This document shows positions 23,641 to 36,900 of a stretch of 64,000 nucleotides of DNA, one piece after another. The stretch lies in contig CP110972.1 in NCBI GenBank assembly GCA_028869255.1, positions 3,043,001-3,107,000 of the forward strand, given 5' to 3'. Within the stretch, counting starts at the first letter, position 1. Every line of letters starts with the position of its first letter. The DNA is from Pseudomonas poae. Lineage in GTDB: Bacteria > Pseudomonadota > Gammaproteobacteria > Pseudomonadales > Pseudomonadaceae. The notes below the pieces were generated by a model. It was not told where the DNA came from, did no database searches, and worked only from the letters and a program-made list of their open reading frames with translations. Made by a program: the position numbers and the translations under genes.

Positions 23641-25293
23641 ATGACCGACCCCAAGCGCGGCGCCTTCAACGGTTTGCTCGCATTGCTCAGGCCCTTTCGC
23701 ACCATCGTGACGGTCTCCGTGGCCCTGGGCATGGCCGGTGGCCTGGCCATCACCTTGTTGCTGGCGACCATCAATAACGCCCTGCATTCACCCCAAGGCA
23801 TGACCCAGGGCGTGATCCTGACCTTTGCCGCCCTGTGTGTACTGGCGCTGGTCAGTTCGATCATTTCCGATATCGGCACCAACTACGTGGGCCAACGGAT
23901 CATCGCCGCCCTGCGCAAGGACCTGGGCGAAAAGGTGCTGTCGGCGCCAATCGGGCAGATCGAGCGGTATCGCTCCCATCGGCTGATCCCGGTGCTGACC
24001 CACGATGTCGACACGATCAGCGATTTCTCCTTCGCGTTCACCCCATTGGCCATTGCGGCCACGGTCACCCTCGGCTGCCTGGGCTACCTGGCCTATCTGT
24101 CGGTGCCGATGTTCCTGATGATGGTGGTCGCCATCGTGATCGGCAGTGCGGTGCAATTTATCGCTGGCGGCAAGGGCATCCAGGGTTTTGACCTGGCGCG
24201 CAGCCATGAAGACGAGCTGCAGCGTTACTACAACGCCATCGCTTCGGGTGCCAAGGAACTGCGCATGCACCGGCCACGCCGCTTTCGCATGAACACCCAC
24301 CGCATCCAGGAAACCGCCGATCGCATCAGCGATATCCAGGTGCGCTCGGTGAATATCTACATCCTGGCCAAGACCTTCGGCTCGATGCTGTTCTTCGTGG
24401 TGATCGGCCTGGCCCTGGCGATGCAAGCCTACAACCCGAACCCGGACCCTACCGTGATCACCGGTTTCGTGCTGGTGCTGCTGTACATGAAAGGCCCGCT
24501 GGAACACCTGCTGGGGTACCTGCCGGTGGTGGGCAAGGCGAAAATTGCGTTTGGCCGCATCAGCGAGTTGTCGGAGCGTTTCTCTTCGCCCGAACCGCAC
24601 CTGCTGATGGACGACAGCGAAGCCCCGCAACCGCTGGTCAACAGCCTGCAACTGCGCGACGTGAGCTACAGCCCGCCGGCGGTGGAAGGCAGCGAGCCGT
24701 TCCACCTGGGGCCGATCAACCTGAACATCGCCCAGGGCGACATCGTGTTTATCGTCGGCGAAAACGGCAGCGGCAAGACCACCCTGATCAAGCTGTTGCT
24801 GGGGCTGTACCCGCCGCAATCCGGCGAGATCCTGCTCAACGGCAAACCGGTGACCGACCCCGAGCGCGACGACTACCGCCAGCTGTTTACTACGGTCTTC
24901 GCCGACTACTACCTGTTCGACGACCTGGTGCAGGGCAGCGCCGCGCAGTCACTGGACAGCGCCACCAAATACCTGGAGCGCCTGGAGATTGCCCACAAGG
25001 TCAGCGTCAAGGACGGCGTGTTCAGCACCACCGACCTGTCCACCGGCCAACGCAAGCGCCTGGCACTGGTCAACGCCTGGCTGGAAGAACGCCCGGTGCT
25101 GGTGTTCGACGAATGGGCCGCCGACCAGGACCCGGCCTTCCGTCGCATCTTCTACACCGAGCTGCTGCCGGACCTCAAACGCCTAGGCAAAACCATCATC
25201 GTGATCAGCCACGACGACCGTTATTTCGATATCGCCGACCAACTGGTACGCCTGCGCGCCGGCCAGGTGGTGCACGAAATGGAGCCTGCGTGA
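23641..25293 (+). CDS. pvdE: PvdE, ABC exporter of ferribactin to the periplasm
   Basis: 550 residues; fused membrane and ATPase half-transporter of the cyclic-peptide exporter (SyrD/PvdE) family. It moves the acylated pyoverdine precursor across the inner membrane. About 320 N-terminal residues hold six hydrophobic segments (for example the stretch around VALGMAGGLAITLLLATI). The ATPase half has Walker A GENGSGKT (about residues 373-380), signature STGQRKRLAL (~465) and Walker B VLVFDEWAADQDP (~487). ATG 23641 follows GGGAAG with good spacing; an earlier in-frame codon at 23572 would lie inside the PvdS promoter. fpvA follows after about 108 bp with its own control region. Confidence 0.93.
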   Translation: MTDPKRGAFNGLLALLRPFRTIVTVSVALGMAGGLAITLLLATINNALHSPQGMTQGVILTFAALCVLALVSSIISDIGTNYVGQRIIAALRKDLGEKVLSAPIGQIERYRSHRLIPVLTHDVDTISDFSFAFTPLAIAATVTLGCLGYLAYLSVPMFLMMVVAIVIGSAVQFIAGGKGIQGFDLARSHEDELQRYYNAIASGAKELRMHRPRRFRMNTHRIQETADRISDIQVRSVNIYILAKTFGSMLFFVVIGLALAMQAYNPNPDPTVITGFVLVLLYMKGPLEHLLGYLPVVGKAKIAFGRISELSERFSSPEPHLLMDDSEAPQPLVNSLQLRDVSYSPPAVEGSEPFHLGPINLNIAQGDIVFIVGENGSGKTTLIKLLLGLYPPQSGEILLNGKPVTDPERDDYRQLFTTVFADYYLFDDLVQGSAAQSLDSATKYLERLEIAHKVSVKDGVFSTTDLSTGQRKRLALVNAWLEERPVLVFDEWAADQDPAFRRIFYTELLPDLKRLGKTIIVISHDDRYFDIADQLVRLRAGQVVHEMEPA

Positions 25294-25335
25294 ATTTTCT
25301 TTTCCGGTTTTTCCAAGTAGGAACGTCTCACTAGT

Positions 25336-25354
25336 GGTAATGAGAACCAGCCTC
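25336..25354 (+). promoter_or_regulatory. Candidate Fur box upstream of fpvA
   Basis: GGTAATGAGAACCAGCCTC matches 13 of 19 positions of the Fur consensus GATAATGATAATCATTATC by direct comparison, about 48-66 bp before the fpvA start. Iron repression of a ferri-siderophore receptor is expected. No PvdS box is visible here; a promoter for the receptor-linked sigma factor FpvI is likely but I cannot define it. Confidence 0.4.
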
Positions 25355-25401
25355 AATAAAATTTATATTTGCCCACTTAAAACATAGAAGAGAAAACATC
25401 C

Positions 25402-27844
25402 ATGCCAGCACGACTCGGTCTCAGCCCACTGAGCAAAGCGCTCTCCATGCGTCGGGCCCTGAACATCAACCTCTTGCCGAGCGCGTTCGCCCTGGCGGTA
25501 TCGCTGCCGGTCGCCGGCTATGTACAGGCACAAGAGATCGAGTTGGACATTCCCGCGCAGCCGCTGGGGAGCGCGCTGCAGGAATTCGGTCGTCAGGCCA
25601 ACATGCAGGTGCTGTACAGCCCGAGCGACGTGCAAGGCAAAACCAGCAGCGCGGTCAAAGGCAAGCTGGAACCGCAGCAGGCGATCACCACCCTGCTGGG
25701 TGGCACCTCGACCGTGCACAGCCTCAACGGCAACTCGCTGACCGTCACCGCCGCCGGTGCCTCCGCCGGGCTGGAACTGAGCCCGACCCAAGTGACCGGC
25801 AACGTGCTGGGCAACATCACCGAGGGCTCCGGCTCCTACACCCCGGGGACGATTGCCACGGCCACCCGCCTGACCCTGACACCACGGCAGACCCCGCAGT
25901 CGATCACGGTGATCACCCGTCAGCACATCGAGGATTTCGGCCTCAATAACGTCGATGACGTGATGCGCCACACCCCGGGCATCACCGTGTCGGCCTATGA
26001 CACCGACCGTACCAACTACTATTCCCGTGGTTTCTCGGTCAACAGCTTCCAGTACGACGGTATTCCGTCGACGGTGCGCAATGTCGGTTATTCGGCGGGC
26101 AACACCCTCAGCGACATGGCGATCTACGACCGCGTCGAAGTGCTCAAGGGCGCCACCGGCCTGCTCAACGGTGCCGGTTCCCTGGGCGCGACCATCAACC
26201 TGATCCGCAAGAAGCCTACCTCTGAGTTCAAGGGACATGTGCAGCTGGGCGCCGGCTCGTGGGACAACTATCGCAGCGAAGTGGATGTGAGCGGCCCCCT
26301 GACCGACAGCGGCAACGTGCGGGGCCGTGCGGTAGCGGCGTACTCAGGACAAGAACTCGTTCATGGACCACTACTCGCGCAAGACCGAAACCTACTACGG
26401 CATCACCGAATTCGACCTGTCGCCCGACACCATGCTGACCGTCGGTTTCGACTACCAGGACAACATTCCACAGGGCTCGAGCTGGTCCGGCTCGTTCCCG
26501 CTGGTCAACTCCAACGGCAGCATCAACAAGATGCCGCGCTCGTATAACAACGGCACCACCTGGAGCTCCTGGGAGCAAAACACCCGCACCGCCTTCGCCA
26601 TGCTCGAACATGACCTGGGTGATGGCTGGGTGACCAAGTTCCAGCTCGACCACAAGATCAACAGCTACCACGCCGACCTCGGCTCGATCCAGTTCGTAGA
26701 GCCGCAGGCCGATGGCACGGCGGTGATCAACGGGCAGAAATACACCGGCGATACCAAAAGCACCTCCGCCGACCTCTACGCCACCGGACCTTTCAGCCTG
26801 TTCGGGCGTGAGCATGAGCTGGTCGTGGGTGGCTCCATCGGTACATCGCAATGGAAAGGCAAGGGTTACTGGTCCCCGACCTGGCCACAGGGCAACACCG
26901 TCGACTTCTACAACTGGAACGGCAAGATCGACCGGCCTATCTATGGCCCTGCACAGCAGCACACCGACGACACCATCCGCCAGACCGGCAGCTACGTGAC
27001 CGCGCGATTCAACGTGATGGATGACCTGAACGTGATCCTCGGTGGGCGCGTCGCCAACTACCACGTCACGGGCTTGAACCCGTCCTATAAGGAAACCGGG
27101 CGGTTCGTGCCGTATGCCGGCGTGATCTACGACCTGAACGACAATTTCTCGGTGTACACCAGCTATACCGATATCTTCCAGCCGCAGGAGAGCACCTATA
27201 AGGACCGCAACCAGACGCTGCTGGAACCGGATGAAGGGCAAAACTACGAGCTGGGCCTTAAAGGTGAGTTCCTCGACGGCCGCTTGAACACCAGCCTTGC
27301 CTACTTCGAGGTTCACGAGACCAACCGCGCCATCTCCGACGATGCCTACAACAACCAGACTCCGGCCCCGTCGAACTACGCGTTCAAGGGCTCCAAGGCC
27401 GTCACCAAAGGCTACGAAGCGGAGATTTCCGGTGAGCTGGCTGAAGGCTGGCAGGTACAGGGTGGTTACACCCACAAGATCGTGCGCGACGAAGACGGCA
27501 AAAAAATCTCCACCTTCGAGCCTGAGCACCAGGTCAACCTGAACACCACCTACAAGCTCAAGGGCGACCTGGACAAGCTCACCGTCGGCGGCGGCCTGCG
27601 CTGGCAGAGCAAGGGCTGGTATGAAATCTACAACTCGCCTCTGGATCGGAACCAGGACATCACCCAGGACGCCTACTGGCTGGTTGACCTGATGACCCGC
27701 TACCAGATCACCAAGAGCCTGTCGGCGACCGTAAACCTCAACAACATCTTCGACAAGTCCTACTACACCAACGTCGGTTTCTATAACTCGGCCGCCTACG
27801 GTGAGCCACGCAACGTGATGTTCAGCACCCGCTGGGACTTCTGA
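25402..27844 (+). pseudogene. fpvA: FpvA, TonB-dependent ferripyoverdine receptor (one-base frameshift as sequenced)
   Basis: Outer-membrane receptor for ferri-pyoverdine, about 813 residues if the frame is restored. Order: signal peptide ending near YVQAQ, an N-terminal signalling domain (ELDIPAQPLGSALQEFGRQA) that contacts the FpvR anti-sigma factor, a plug domain (TPRQTPQSITVITRQ; then YDRVEVLKGATGLLNG), and a beta-barrel ending in TRWDF with the usual C-terminal Phe. An extra T at about 26344 breaks the frame after AVAAY; without it the next residues are QDKNSFMDHY and the protein runs on to the stop at 27844. The downstream part has no start of its own. Both halves are otherwise well conserved, so a recent mutation or base-call error is likely. 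A strong terminator follows. It is transcribed away from the synthetase genes and in line with pvdE. Confidence 0.9.
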
Positions 27845-27882
27845 TGTGATGCCTTGATCGCCCCTCGCGGCGATCAACCGAG

Positions 27883-27918
27883 AGCCCGATGAAAGCCCTG
27901 CTTTCATCGGGCTTTTTT
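27883..27918 (+). terminator. Rho-independent terminator of fpvA
   Basis: A 14-bp perfect stem AGCCCGATGAAAGC / GCTTTCATCGGGCT with loop CCT, followed by a run of T. It starts about 40 bp after the fpvA stop. Confidence 0.93.
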
Positions 27919-27950
27919 GTGCCCTGCCCTACTACCGTCTAAAGCAGGCG

Positions 27951-27979
27951 AAAAAAACCCGGATCGCTGATCCGGGTTT
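27951..27979 (-). terminator. Rho-independent terminator of the pvdI-pvdD operon
   Basis: On the minus strand, AAACCCGGATC, a 3-base loop, GATCCGGGTTT and a T run (forward-strand A run at 27951-27957). It follows the pvdD stop and closes the minus-strand operon facing fpvA. Confidence 0.88.
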
Positions 27980-27996
27980 GTTGTTCAAGCTAAGCG

Positions 27997-30900
27997 TTAC
28001 TCCAGGGCGGCCACCAAACTGCTGATGAATTCGGCGCTGTCGATGATCCCGTCATGATCGGTCTCGATCATCACCGAACGCTCAATGCGCCCCTGGCCGA
28101 TGGTGCTCGCCATGTGCTGCTCGATCAGGTCCTTGCAGCGCCCGGCTCGGCTCAGGGAAGCCCACCAGCAACTGAGGGGAGCCTTGATCGGCTTGAAGTC
28201 AGCGGCGACCAGGCGTTCACTCAAGGCGCGGTCAACGTCCCAGGAGATCTGCGCTTCATTGCCGCGCAGCAGCTCTTCCTTGATACCGGTAAACGCTTCA
28301 CCCAGGGTCTGCTCGGCCCAGGCCACAAACGCCTGCCATTGCCCCGCTTCATCCTCGGCCTGCCGCTGGCAATGGTGCCAGGCGTGCTGAATCTGCTCGG
28401 CAAACGCGGGGAACATCACCCCCAGCAAGGCTGCACGGCGCTCATTGGCCGAGACCTCACGGGCGTCCTCCACCACCACCGCTTCCCAGTAAGGCGTGAG
28501 CCACTGCGGCGGCGCAGCATCGATCCAACCGACAAACTCGACCTCACGACCCGCCTGTTCCAGTGCATACGCCACCTCCATCGCCAGGTTACCGCCCAGC
28601 GACCAGCCGGCCAGGCGGTAGGCGCCCTGGGGTTGGGCCGTGAGCAGTTGCGCGGTGTAATCCTCGACCATCGCCTGCCACTCGGGCACCACCGCGCCCT
28701 CTTCGGCCAAGGCACGGCAGATCACCCCGAACACCGGGCGTTGCTCCCTGAGTGCCAGGGCGATGGCGGTGTAACAATGCACCGAGCCAAAGCTTGGGTG
28801 GAACATGAACAACGGCGTGCCTTCGGTCTGGCTGTTGAGCTTGACGATCAACGAACTGCGGGCTTCACCCTGCAAGCAGTTGACCTGCCCGCGTACCGTC
28901 GGGTTAAGCATCAGTTGGCTCACGGACAAACCGACGCCGCTGACCTTGCGGATGCGCTCCTTGAGCATCAACACCAGCAGCGAATGGCCACCCAACTCGA
29001 AGAAATTGTCGTTCAGCCCCACACGCTCAACCCCCAGCACCTCACTCCAGATCGCCGCCACTTGCTGCTCGATCTCGCTGCGCGGCGCCTGGTAAGCCTC
29101 CGTGCCCTGGGCCTGCGGCTTGGGCAGTGCCTTGCGATCCAGCTTGCCATTAGGGCTCAAGGGCATCTGCGCCAGCGCTACCCATTGGGCGGGCACCATG
29201 TAATCGGGCAACTGCGCGGCCAGGTGTGCGCTGAGCAGGGCTTTCCACTCCTGCGGCTGTTCGTGCAGCACCAGGTAACCCACCAGGTGCGTGCCGTCTA
29301 CTGCCAGCACTGCGGCTTCACGCACGCTGGCATGCTCCAGCAGGCGCGCCTCGATTTCACCCAACTCAATGCGCAGCCCACGCAGCTTGACCTGATGGTC
29401 GATACGCCCGGCATACTCGATCACGCCGTCGTCGCGATAACGCGCCAGGTCGCCGGTACGGTACAGGCGTGCGCCACTGCCGAAGGGGTCGGTCACAAAG
29501 CGTTCGGCCGTCAGCGCCGGGCGACGGTGATAACCCCGCGCCAGGCCAACGCCCCCCAGATACAGCTCGCCCAACACGCCCACCGGCGCAGGCTCCAGGT
29601 TGCCGTCCAGCACGTAGCAACCCAGGTTGGCGATGGGCCGACCAATCGGCACGGCGTCCGCACCTTCATCGACACAGGTCCAGTGGGTCACGTCGATGGC
29701 AGCCTCGGTCGGTCCATACAGGTTGTACAACCCGGCATGGGGCAGTTTGGCGAACACCTGCTGCTGGGCATCCACGGGCAGTGCTTCACCGCTGCACACA
29801 ATGCGTTGCAGGCTCTGGCAGGACGCGACCGCCGAATCCTGCAGGAAGGCTTGCAGCATGGACGGTACAAAGTGCAGCGTGGTGACCTGCTCGGTATTGA
29901 TCAGGCTCACCAGCCTGGCCGGGTCGCGATGATCCCCCGGTGCTGCCACTACCAGGCGTGCACCGGTCATCAGCGGCCAGAAAAACTCCCACACCGACAC
30001 ATCGAAGCTGAACGGCGTCTTCTGCAACACCGTGTCGTCGCCCCCCAGGCCATAAGCCTGTTGCATCCAGCACAGCCGGTTGGTCAGGGCCGAGTGACGG
30101 TTGCCGGCGCCCTTGGGCTGGCCGGTTGAACCCGAGGTGTAGATCACATACGCGAGGTTTTCGCCGTCTACGGTGACCTGCGGGTTGTGTTCGCCCCAAG
30201 CCTGCAGCCAGGCATCGCCCGGCTCCAGCACCAGGTGTTGCACGCCCGCCGGGATCGGCAATTGCTCGAGCAAATGCGCCTGGGTCAGCAACAGCGTCAC
30301 GCCACTGTCTTGCAGCATGTACGCCAGGCGGTCACGCGGGTATTCAGGGTCCAGCGGCACATAAGCGCCCCCGGCCTTGAGGACCGCCAGCAGCCCGACC
30401 ACCATCTCGATGGACCGCTCTACCGCCAGCCCCACCAGTACGTCCGGGCCGACACCGGCCGCGATCAAACGATGGGCCAGGCGATTTGCCCGACCGTTCA
30501 ACTCGGCGTAGCTCAGACGCTGCCCGCCGAATGCCAGGGCCGGTGCATGCGGCGTGCGCAGTACTTGCGCCTCGATCAGTTGCTGCACAGCGCTGTGCAG
30601 CGGGTAGGTCTCGGCCGTAGCGTTCCAGGTGCGCAACACCTGTTGGCGCTCGGCCTGCGCGAGCGACGGTAGCTCGGCCAGGCGCCGCGAGCCGTCATCC
30701 GCCAGTGCTTGCAGCAACTGCTGGAAGTGCTCGGCCAGGCGCTGGATATGCGCCGCGCTGAAACGCTGGCGGTCGTAATTGAATTCCAGGCCCAGGGTTT
30801 CACCGATCGCCAGCAACACCGTCAGCGGGTAGTGCGTCTGCTCCAGGCTGTGCACGGCACCAAAACGCAATCCCGACGGCGCGCTCTGCTCCAGCGCCTC

Positions 30901-33900
30901 GGAGACCGGGTAGTTTTCGAACACCAGGATACTGTCGAACAGCGCCTCGCCGCCCAAACCGGCCCAGCGCTGGATCTCGAACAGCGGCGTATGTTCCTGC
31001 TCACGCAGGCGCACGTTTTGCGCCTGGACTTGCTGCAGCCACTGGCTGACCGACAGCTGCGCATCGGGTGTAGCTACCACCGGCAAGGTGTTGATGAACA
31101 GGCCCACCTGTTGCTCGATTCCTTTAAGCTCGGTCGGGCGACCGGCCACTGTCGCGCCGAACGCCACGGTGTCCTGGCCGGTGTGATGCTGCAACAGCAA
31201 CAGCCAGGCGCCTTGCACCACGGTATTGAGGGTCACTTTGTTGCGTTGGGCAAAGGTCTTGAGGCGTTCGGTCTGGGCGGTCTCCAGGCTCAGACGGTAT
31301 TCGCCGTTTACCGCAAGGGCCGCGCCCTCCTCGACCTGCACGTCACGCGCCAGGCGGGTGGGCTCTTGCAGGTTCAGCAGTTGCGCTTTCCAGAAGGCTT
31401 CGCTGACCGACTTGTCCTGCGCCTGCAACCAGGCGATGTAGTCGCGATAACGCCCAATCGGCGCCCGCAACGGCTCACCCGCGTAGTGTTGCAACACCTC
31501 GCCGAACAGCTGCGAACCACTCCAGCCGTCCATCAGGATGTGATGATTGGTGTAGATCAAGTGGTAAGCGTCGGCGCCCGTGCGTACCACCGACAGGCTC
31601 AACAGCGGCGCCTGTTCCAGCACAAAACCCTGGCCTCGGGCCGACTCGGCCAAGCGCTCAAGCGCCGCGGAACAATCGGCACGCCCTTGCCAGTCAAGCT
31701 CGGCGAACGGCATGCGCACCTGCTTGTAGACCACCTGCAGCGGCTGCTCAAGCTCGGCCTGCCAGAGGAAACCACTGCGCAGAATTTCGTGGCTGTCCAC
31801 GGCCGCCTGCCAGGCTTGGCCAAAGCGCGGCACATCCAAGCCTTGCACGTCGATGCGCATCTGGTTGATGTAGTCTCCGGAGCCTTCCCCGTACAGCGAC
31901 TGAAACAACATGCCTTGCTGCATGGGCGACAGCGGGTACAGGTCTTCGACGTCGGACACCGCCAGCGGCAACGCATCCAGTTGGGCCTGGGTCAGGCGCG
32001 CCAGCGGGAAGTCCGAGGGCGTCACACCCTGGTTGGACGAGATACAGCAGTGCTCGATCAACGCCTTGAGCTCTGCGGCATACTCGTCCGCCAGGCGCTG
32101 CACGGTTGCTTCATCGAACATCTGCCGGCTGAAACTCCAGTTCAACTTCAGTTCGCCGCCGTATACCTGACCATTGATTTCCAGCCAATTGCCCAGCGGG
32201 GCTTCAAGGCTTTGTTCGTCACCGCTGGCGTCGCCGGAGGGTGCGAACAGACCTTCTTGCTCTCCACCGTCGAAACTGCCGTCGAACTGCCCCAGGTAGT
32301 TGAACGTAATACGCGGGCGCGGCAATTCGCCCAACACACGCTGCGCTTCGGGCGTGCCCAGGTAGCGCAACGCACCGAAGCCCAGGCCCTTGTCCGGCAC
32401 TGCGCGCAGTTGCTCCTTGATCTGCTTGAGGGAGCCGGCCAGGGAGTCGGTAGGCACCAGGTTCAATGGATACAGACTGGTGAACCAACCGACGGTGCGG
32501 GTCAGGTCGATCTCGTCAAACAGGTCCTCACGGCCATGGCCTTCCAGCCGGATCAACATCGACTGCTCACCGGTCCAGCGCACAATCACGCGCGCCAGGG
32601 CGGTCAGCAGCAGGTCGTTGATCTGGGTGCGGTAGGCGCTCGGTGCCTCCTGCAGCAAACGGCGGGTGAAGGCCTGATCCAGGTGGGTGCTCACGCTCAA
32701 CGCATGGCGGTTGCTCAAGCTGGCCTGTGGGTCGGCCCCGGGCAAGCCGACCGGACTGGCCTGCAATTGCGCCTGCCACCAGGCCAATTCCTGGGCCAGC
32801 GCAGGGCTGGCCGCGTAGGCTTGCAGGCGTTCGGCCCAGGCCCGGGTCGAGCTGGTCTTGGCCGGCAATACCACTGCTGCACCCTGTTCGATCTGGCGAT
32901 AAGCGGTTTGCAGGTCTTCCAGCAGAATACGCCAGGACACCCCGTCCACCACCAAGTGATGGATCACCAGCAACAGGCGCTGCGACCCATCGGCCATGCC
33001 CACCAGCACCGCCCGCATCAGCGGGCCTTCACTCAGGTCGAGGCTGCGCTGGGCTTCCTCGCCCAGGGCCTCAAGCTCCTCGACCGTGTTCAGGGTGGAC
33101 TGCCACAACACCTGCTCCGCCTGGTGCTGCTGCGGCCCACGATAGGCCGCGCTCCAGCCGGCTGCCGCCTGAGTGAACGTGGTGCGCAGGGCGTCGTGAT
33201 GCACGATCAGCGCCTGCAGCGCCGCCATCAGCACCGGGGCCTGCAACGGCTGGTGCGGTTGCAGCACCACGGACTGGTTCCAGTGATGACGCTCGGGAAT
33301 GGTATCGGCGAAAAAGCTCTGTTGAATCGGCAGCAACAGCAGCTCGCCGGTCAACGGTGACTGATCCAGCACCACCGCGCCTGCGCCTTCCTGCGCCACC
33401 GCCGCCAGGCTCTGCACGGTTTGGTGCTGGAACAGGTCCTTGGGGGTGAACCGCACCCCGGCCTGGCGTGCGCGGCTGACCACCTGGATCGAAATGATCG
33501 AGTCGCCGCCCAGTTCGAAGAAGTTGTCGTGCAGGCCGACTTTTGGCAGGCGCAGTACATCCGACCAGATGGCCGCAATCTTCTGCTCCAGCTCGCTTTG
33601 CGGTGCCACGTACACCTGCTGCATCTGGCTCACGTCCGGGCGCGGCAGGCCCTTGCGGTCGAGCTTGCCGTTGGGCGTCAGCGGCATGCGTTCCAGGAAC
33701 ATCAGGTGAGTGGGCACCATGTAGTCCGGCAGGCGGGTTTTCAGGGCACGGCGCAGGGCTTCACGGCAGCTCGACTGGGCCACCGCGTCGTCCATCAGCA
33801 GCGGGTCCAGCGGCACTATATACGCCACCAGTTGCTTACCGCTCGGGCCTTCCTGGGCCACCACCACGGTTTCGCCGACGCTGTCCTGCTCGCGCAGACG

Positions 33901-36900
33901 TGCTTCGATCTCGCCCAGCTCGATACGGAAACCACGGATTTTCACCTGATGGTCGACACGCCCCAGGTAATCCACCACGCCATCCGGGCGGCCACGGGTC
34001 AGGTCGCCGCTGCGATACACGCGGCTGCCGGGTTTGCCGAACGGGTCCGGCACGAAACGTTCGGCGGTAAGTGCCGGACGCTCCAGATACCCCCGGGCCA
34101 CGCCCTCGCCGCCCAGGTACAGCTCACCGGCCACGCCGATCGGTTGCAGGTTGAGTTGCGAGTCCAGCACATAGCCGCTGCGGTTGCCGAGCAGCGTGCC
34201 AATCGGCGCGTAGACAGCCCCACATGGGTCGCCCTTGCGCGCCTTCCACAGCAGTGGCGTGACCACGGTTTCGGTCGGGCCGTAGCCGTTGAACAGGTAG
34301 GTCGGCTTGAGTGCACGCCACGCCAGGTCGTAACTCGCTTGAGCCACCGCATCGCCGCCGAAGCAGTACACGCGCACTTTTGGCGGGTTACCGTCGCGCT
34401 CGGCATGCTCGGCCAACTGCTGCAAATAAACCGGCGGGAACACGGCCATGGTCACGTTATGGCGGTGCATTTGCTGGTAGGTGTAGTCCGGCAGCCACAG
34501 GCTGTCATCGCGGATCAGCACACTGGCGCCATTGATCAGCGGGTGCATCCAGCCTTCGTGGGAGCCGTCGAAGGCGAACGACATAAAGTGCAATTCGCAA
34601 TCGGCCGGGCCGGTTTCATAGCGCTCACCGGTGGCGATAATGTGCGCCACCAACGGCCCATGCGACACCGCCACGCCCTTGGGCATGCCGGTGGAACCGG
34701 AGGTGTAGATCACGTAGGCAAGGTTGTCGCCGTCGAGTTTCACCGGGGGTGCGGTGTCGCTGAAATCGGCCCAGGTTTGCCGTTGGTCGATGGCAAGCAC
34801 GTCCAGCCCGTCCGGAATCGGCAGGCGCTGTTGTACGGCCGAATGGGTCAGCAGCAGTTGCGCACGGCTGTCCTGCATCATATACAGCAGGCGATCACGC
34901 GGGTATTCGATGTCCAGCGGCACATACACGCCACCGGCTTTCATCACCGCGAGGAACGCCACCATGATTTCGGCGCTGCGCGGCATGGCGATGGCCACCC
35001 GCACTTCCGGGCCGACGCCACGGGCGATCAGGGCGCGGGCCAGGCGGTTGGCCTCACGGTCCAGCTCGCCGTAGCTCAGGGTTTGCGCGTCGAATTTCAC
35101 CGCGACCGCGTGCGGAGTTTCACTGGCACGGTCGGCCACCAACTCGTGCACCAGGCGCTCGGCCGGGAAGCCGGCGCCGGTTTGGTCCCATAGCTCGAGA
35201 ATCTGTTGCTGCTCGGCAGCGTCCAGCAGGCTCAACTGGCTAAGGCTTTGCCGTGGGTTGGTCACCATCGCTTGCAACAGGTTCTGCCAGTGGCCGGCCA
35301 TGCGTTGCACGGTACTCGCCTCGAACAGGTCCTGGGCATACCCCAACGTGGCCCAGATCCCCTCAACCGATTCCTGGATATCCAGGTCCAGGTCGAAATG
35401 CGCAGTCTTGCTCTCCCACTCCAGCCCTTCTACCCGCAGCATGGGCAGTTGGTGCTGGACCTGGGCCTGGCCGACGTCGGTCTGGTGGTTGAACATCACC
35501 TGGAACAACGGGTTGTGGCTCAGGCTGCGCTCGGGCTGCAAAGCCTCCACCAGTTGCTCGAACGGCAGGTCCTGGTGGGCCTGGGCTTCCAGCGCCCGTT
35601 GCCGGGTCTGCTGCAACAATTGCTCGACGCTCATCTGGCCGTGGATATCGGCTTTGAGCACCTGGGTGTTGACGAAAAAGCCGATAAGACGCTCGGTTTC
35701 GCTGCGATTGCGGTTGGCGATCGGCACCCCGACGCGTATTTCTTCCTGGCCGCTGTAGCGGTGCAGCAAGGTCTGGAACGACGCCAGCAGCAGCATGAAC
35801 AGGGTCACGCCTTGCTGCTGGGCCAGGGCCTTGAGGTCGTGGGTCAAGCCAGGCGCCAACTCAATCGCCAGGCGTGCGCCACGGTGGCTCTGCACCGCTG
35901 GGCGCGGGTGGTCGAACGGCAATTCCAGCACGCTCTGCTCGCCGCCGAGCATCTCGCGCCAGTAGGCCAGTTGGCGCGCCTTCTCACCGGCCTCCATCCA
36001 ATTGCGCTGCCACACGGCGTAGTCGGCGTATTGGATCGCCAGCGCCGGCAATTGCAGGGCCTGGCCCTGGCTGTAGGCGGCGTAGAGCTGCACCAGCTCC
36101 TCGACCATCAGTTGCATCGACCAGCCATCGGAAACGATGTGGTGCTGCACCAGTACCAGCACATGCTCGTCAGCAGCCAGACGCAGCAGCGACACGCGCA
36201 GCAACGGCCCTTGTTGCAGGTCGAAGGGTTGGGCAATCTCGGCCTCCACCCGCGCCTTCAATGCGCTTTCTTCGACCTCGGCACACGCGATGTGCAACGA
36301 CACCTGCGGCTCGATCACTTGAACCGTGCGCTCGCGCTCCTCGCGCAGGCAGGTGCGCAGGCTTTCATGACGGGCCAGCAAGCTGTCGAAACTGCGTTGC
36401 AACGCCGCCTGGTCAAGCTGGCCTTTCAGGCGCAGCGCGCTGGGAATGTGATAGGCCGCGCTGTGCGGCTCCAGTTGCCAGAGAAACCACTGGCGCTCCT
36501 GGGCGTACGACAGCGGCAGAGGCTGATCCCGTTTGGCCGGCAACAGCGGCGGCGCCTTCGGCGCTGCGGGGTCCTGGGTGGTCAGTGCGGCCACAAACCC
36601 CTCCAGGCGCGGCTGCTCGAACAGGGTCTTGAGCGGCACTTCCAGGCTCAGGGCCTGGCGGATGCGCGAGACCACTTGCATGGCCAGCAAAGAATGCCCG
36701 CCCAGTTCAAAGAAGTGATGCGCCAGGCCCACGCGCTCAACACCGAGGATATCGGCCCAGATCGCCGCGATCTGTTGTTGCAGCGCCGTGACCGGCTCCA
36801 GCCAGGCCTGCTGGCCCGACGTGGCATCGGGCTTGGGCAGGGCCTGGCGGTCGAGCTTGCCATTGGGGTTCAGGGGCATGCGGTCGAGGAAGATCAGATG

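Noticed and set aside
26228..27907. 559-codon minus-strand open frame opposite fpvA
   Set aside because: Overlaps the beta-barrel coding part of fpvA and its terminator; no recognisable domain.
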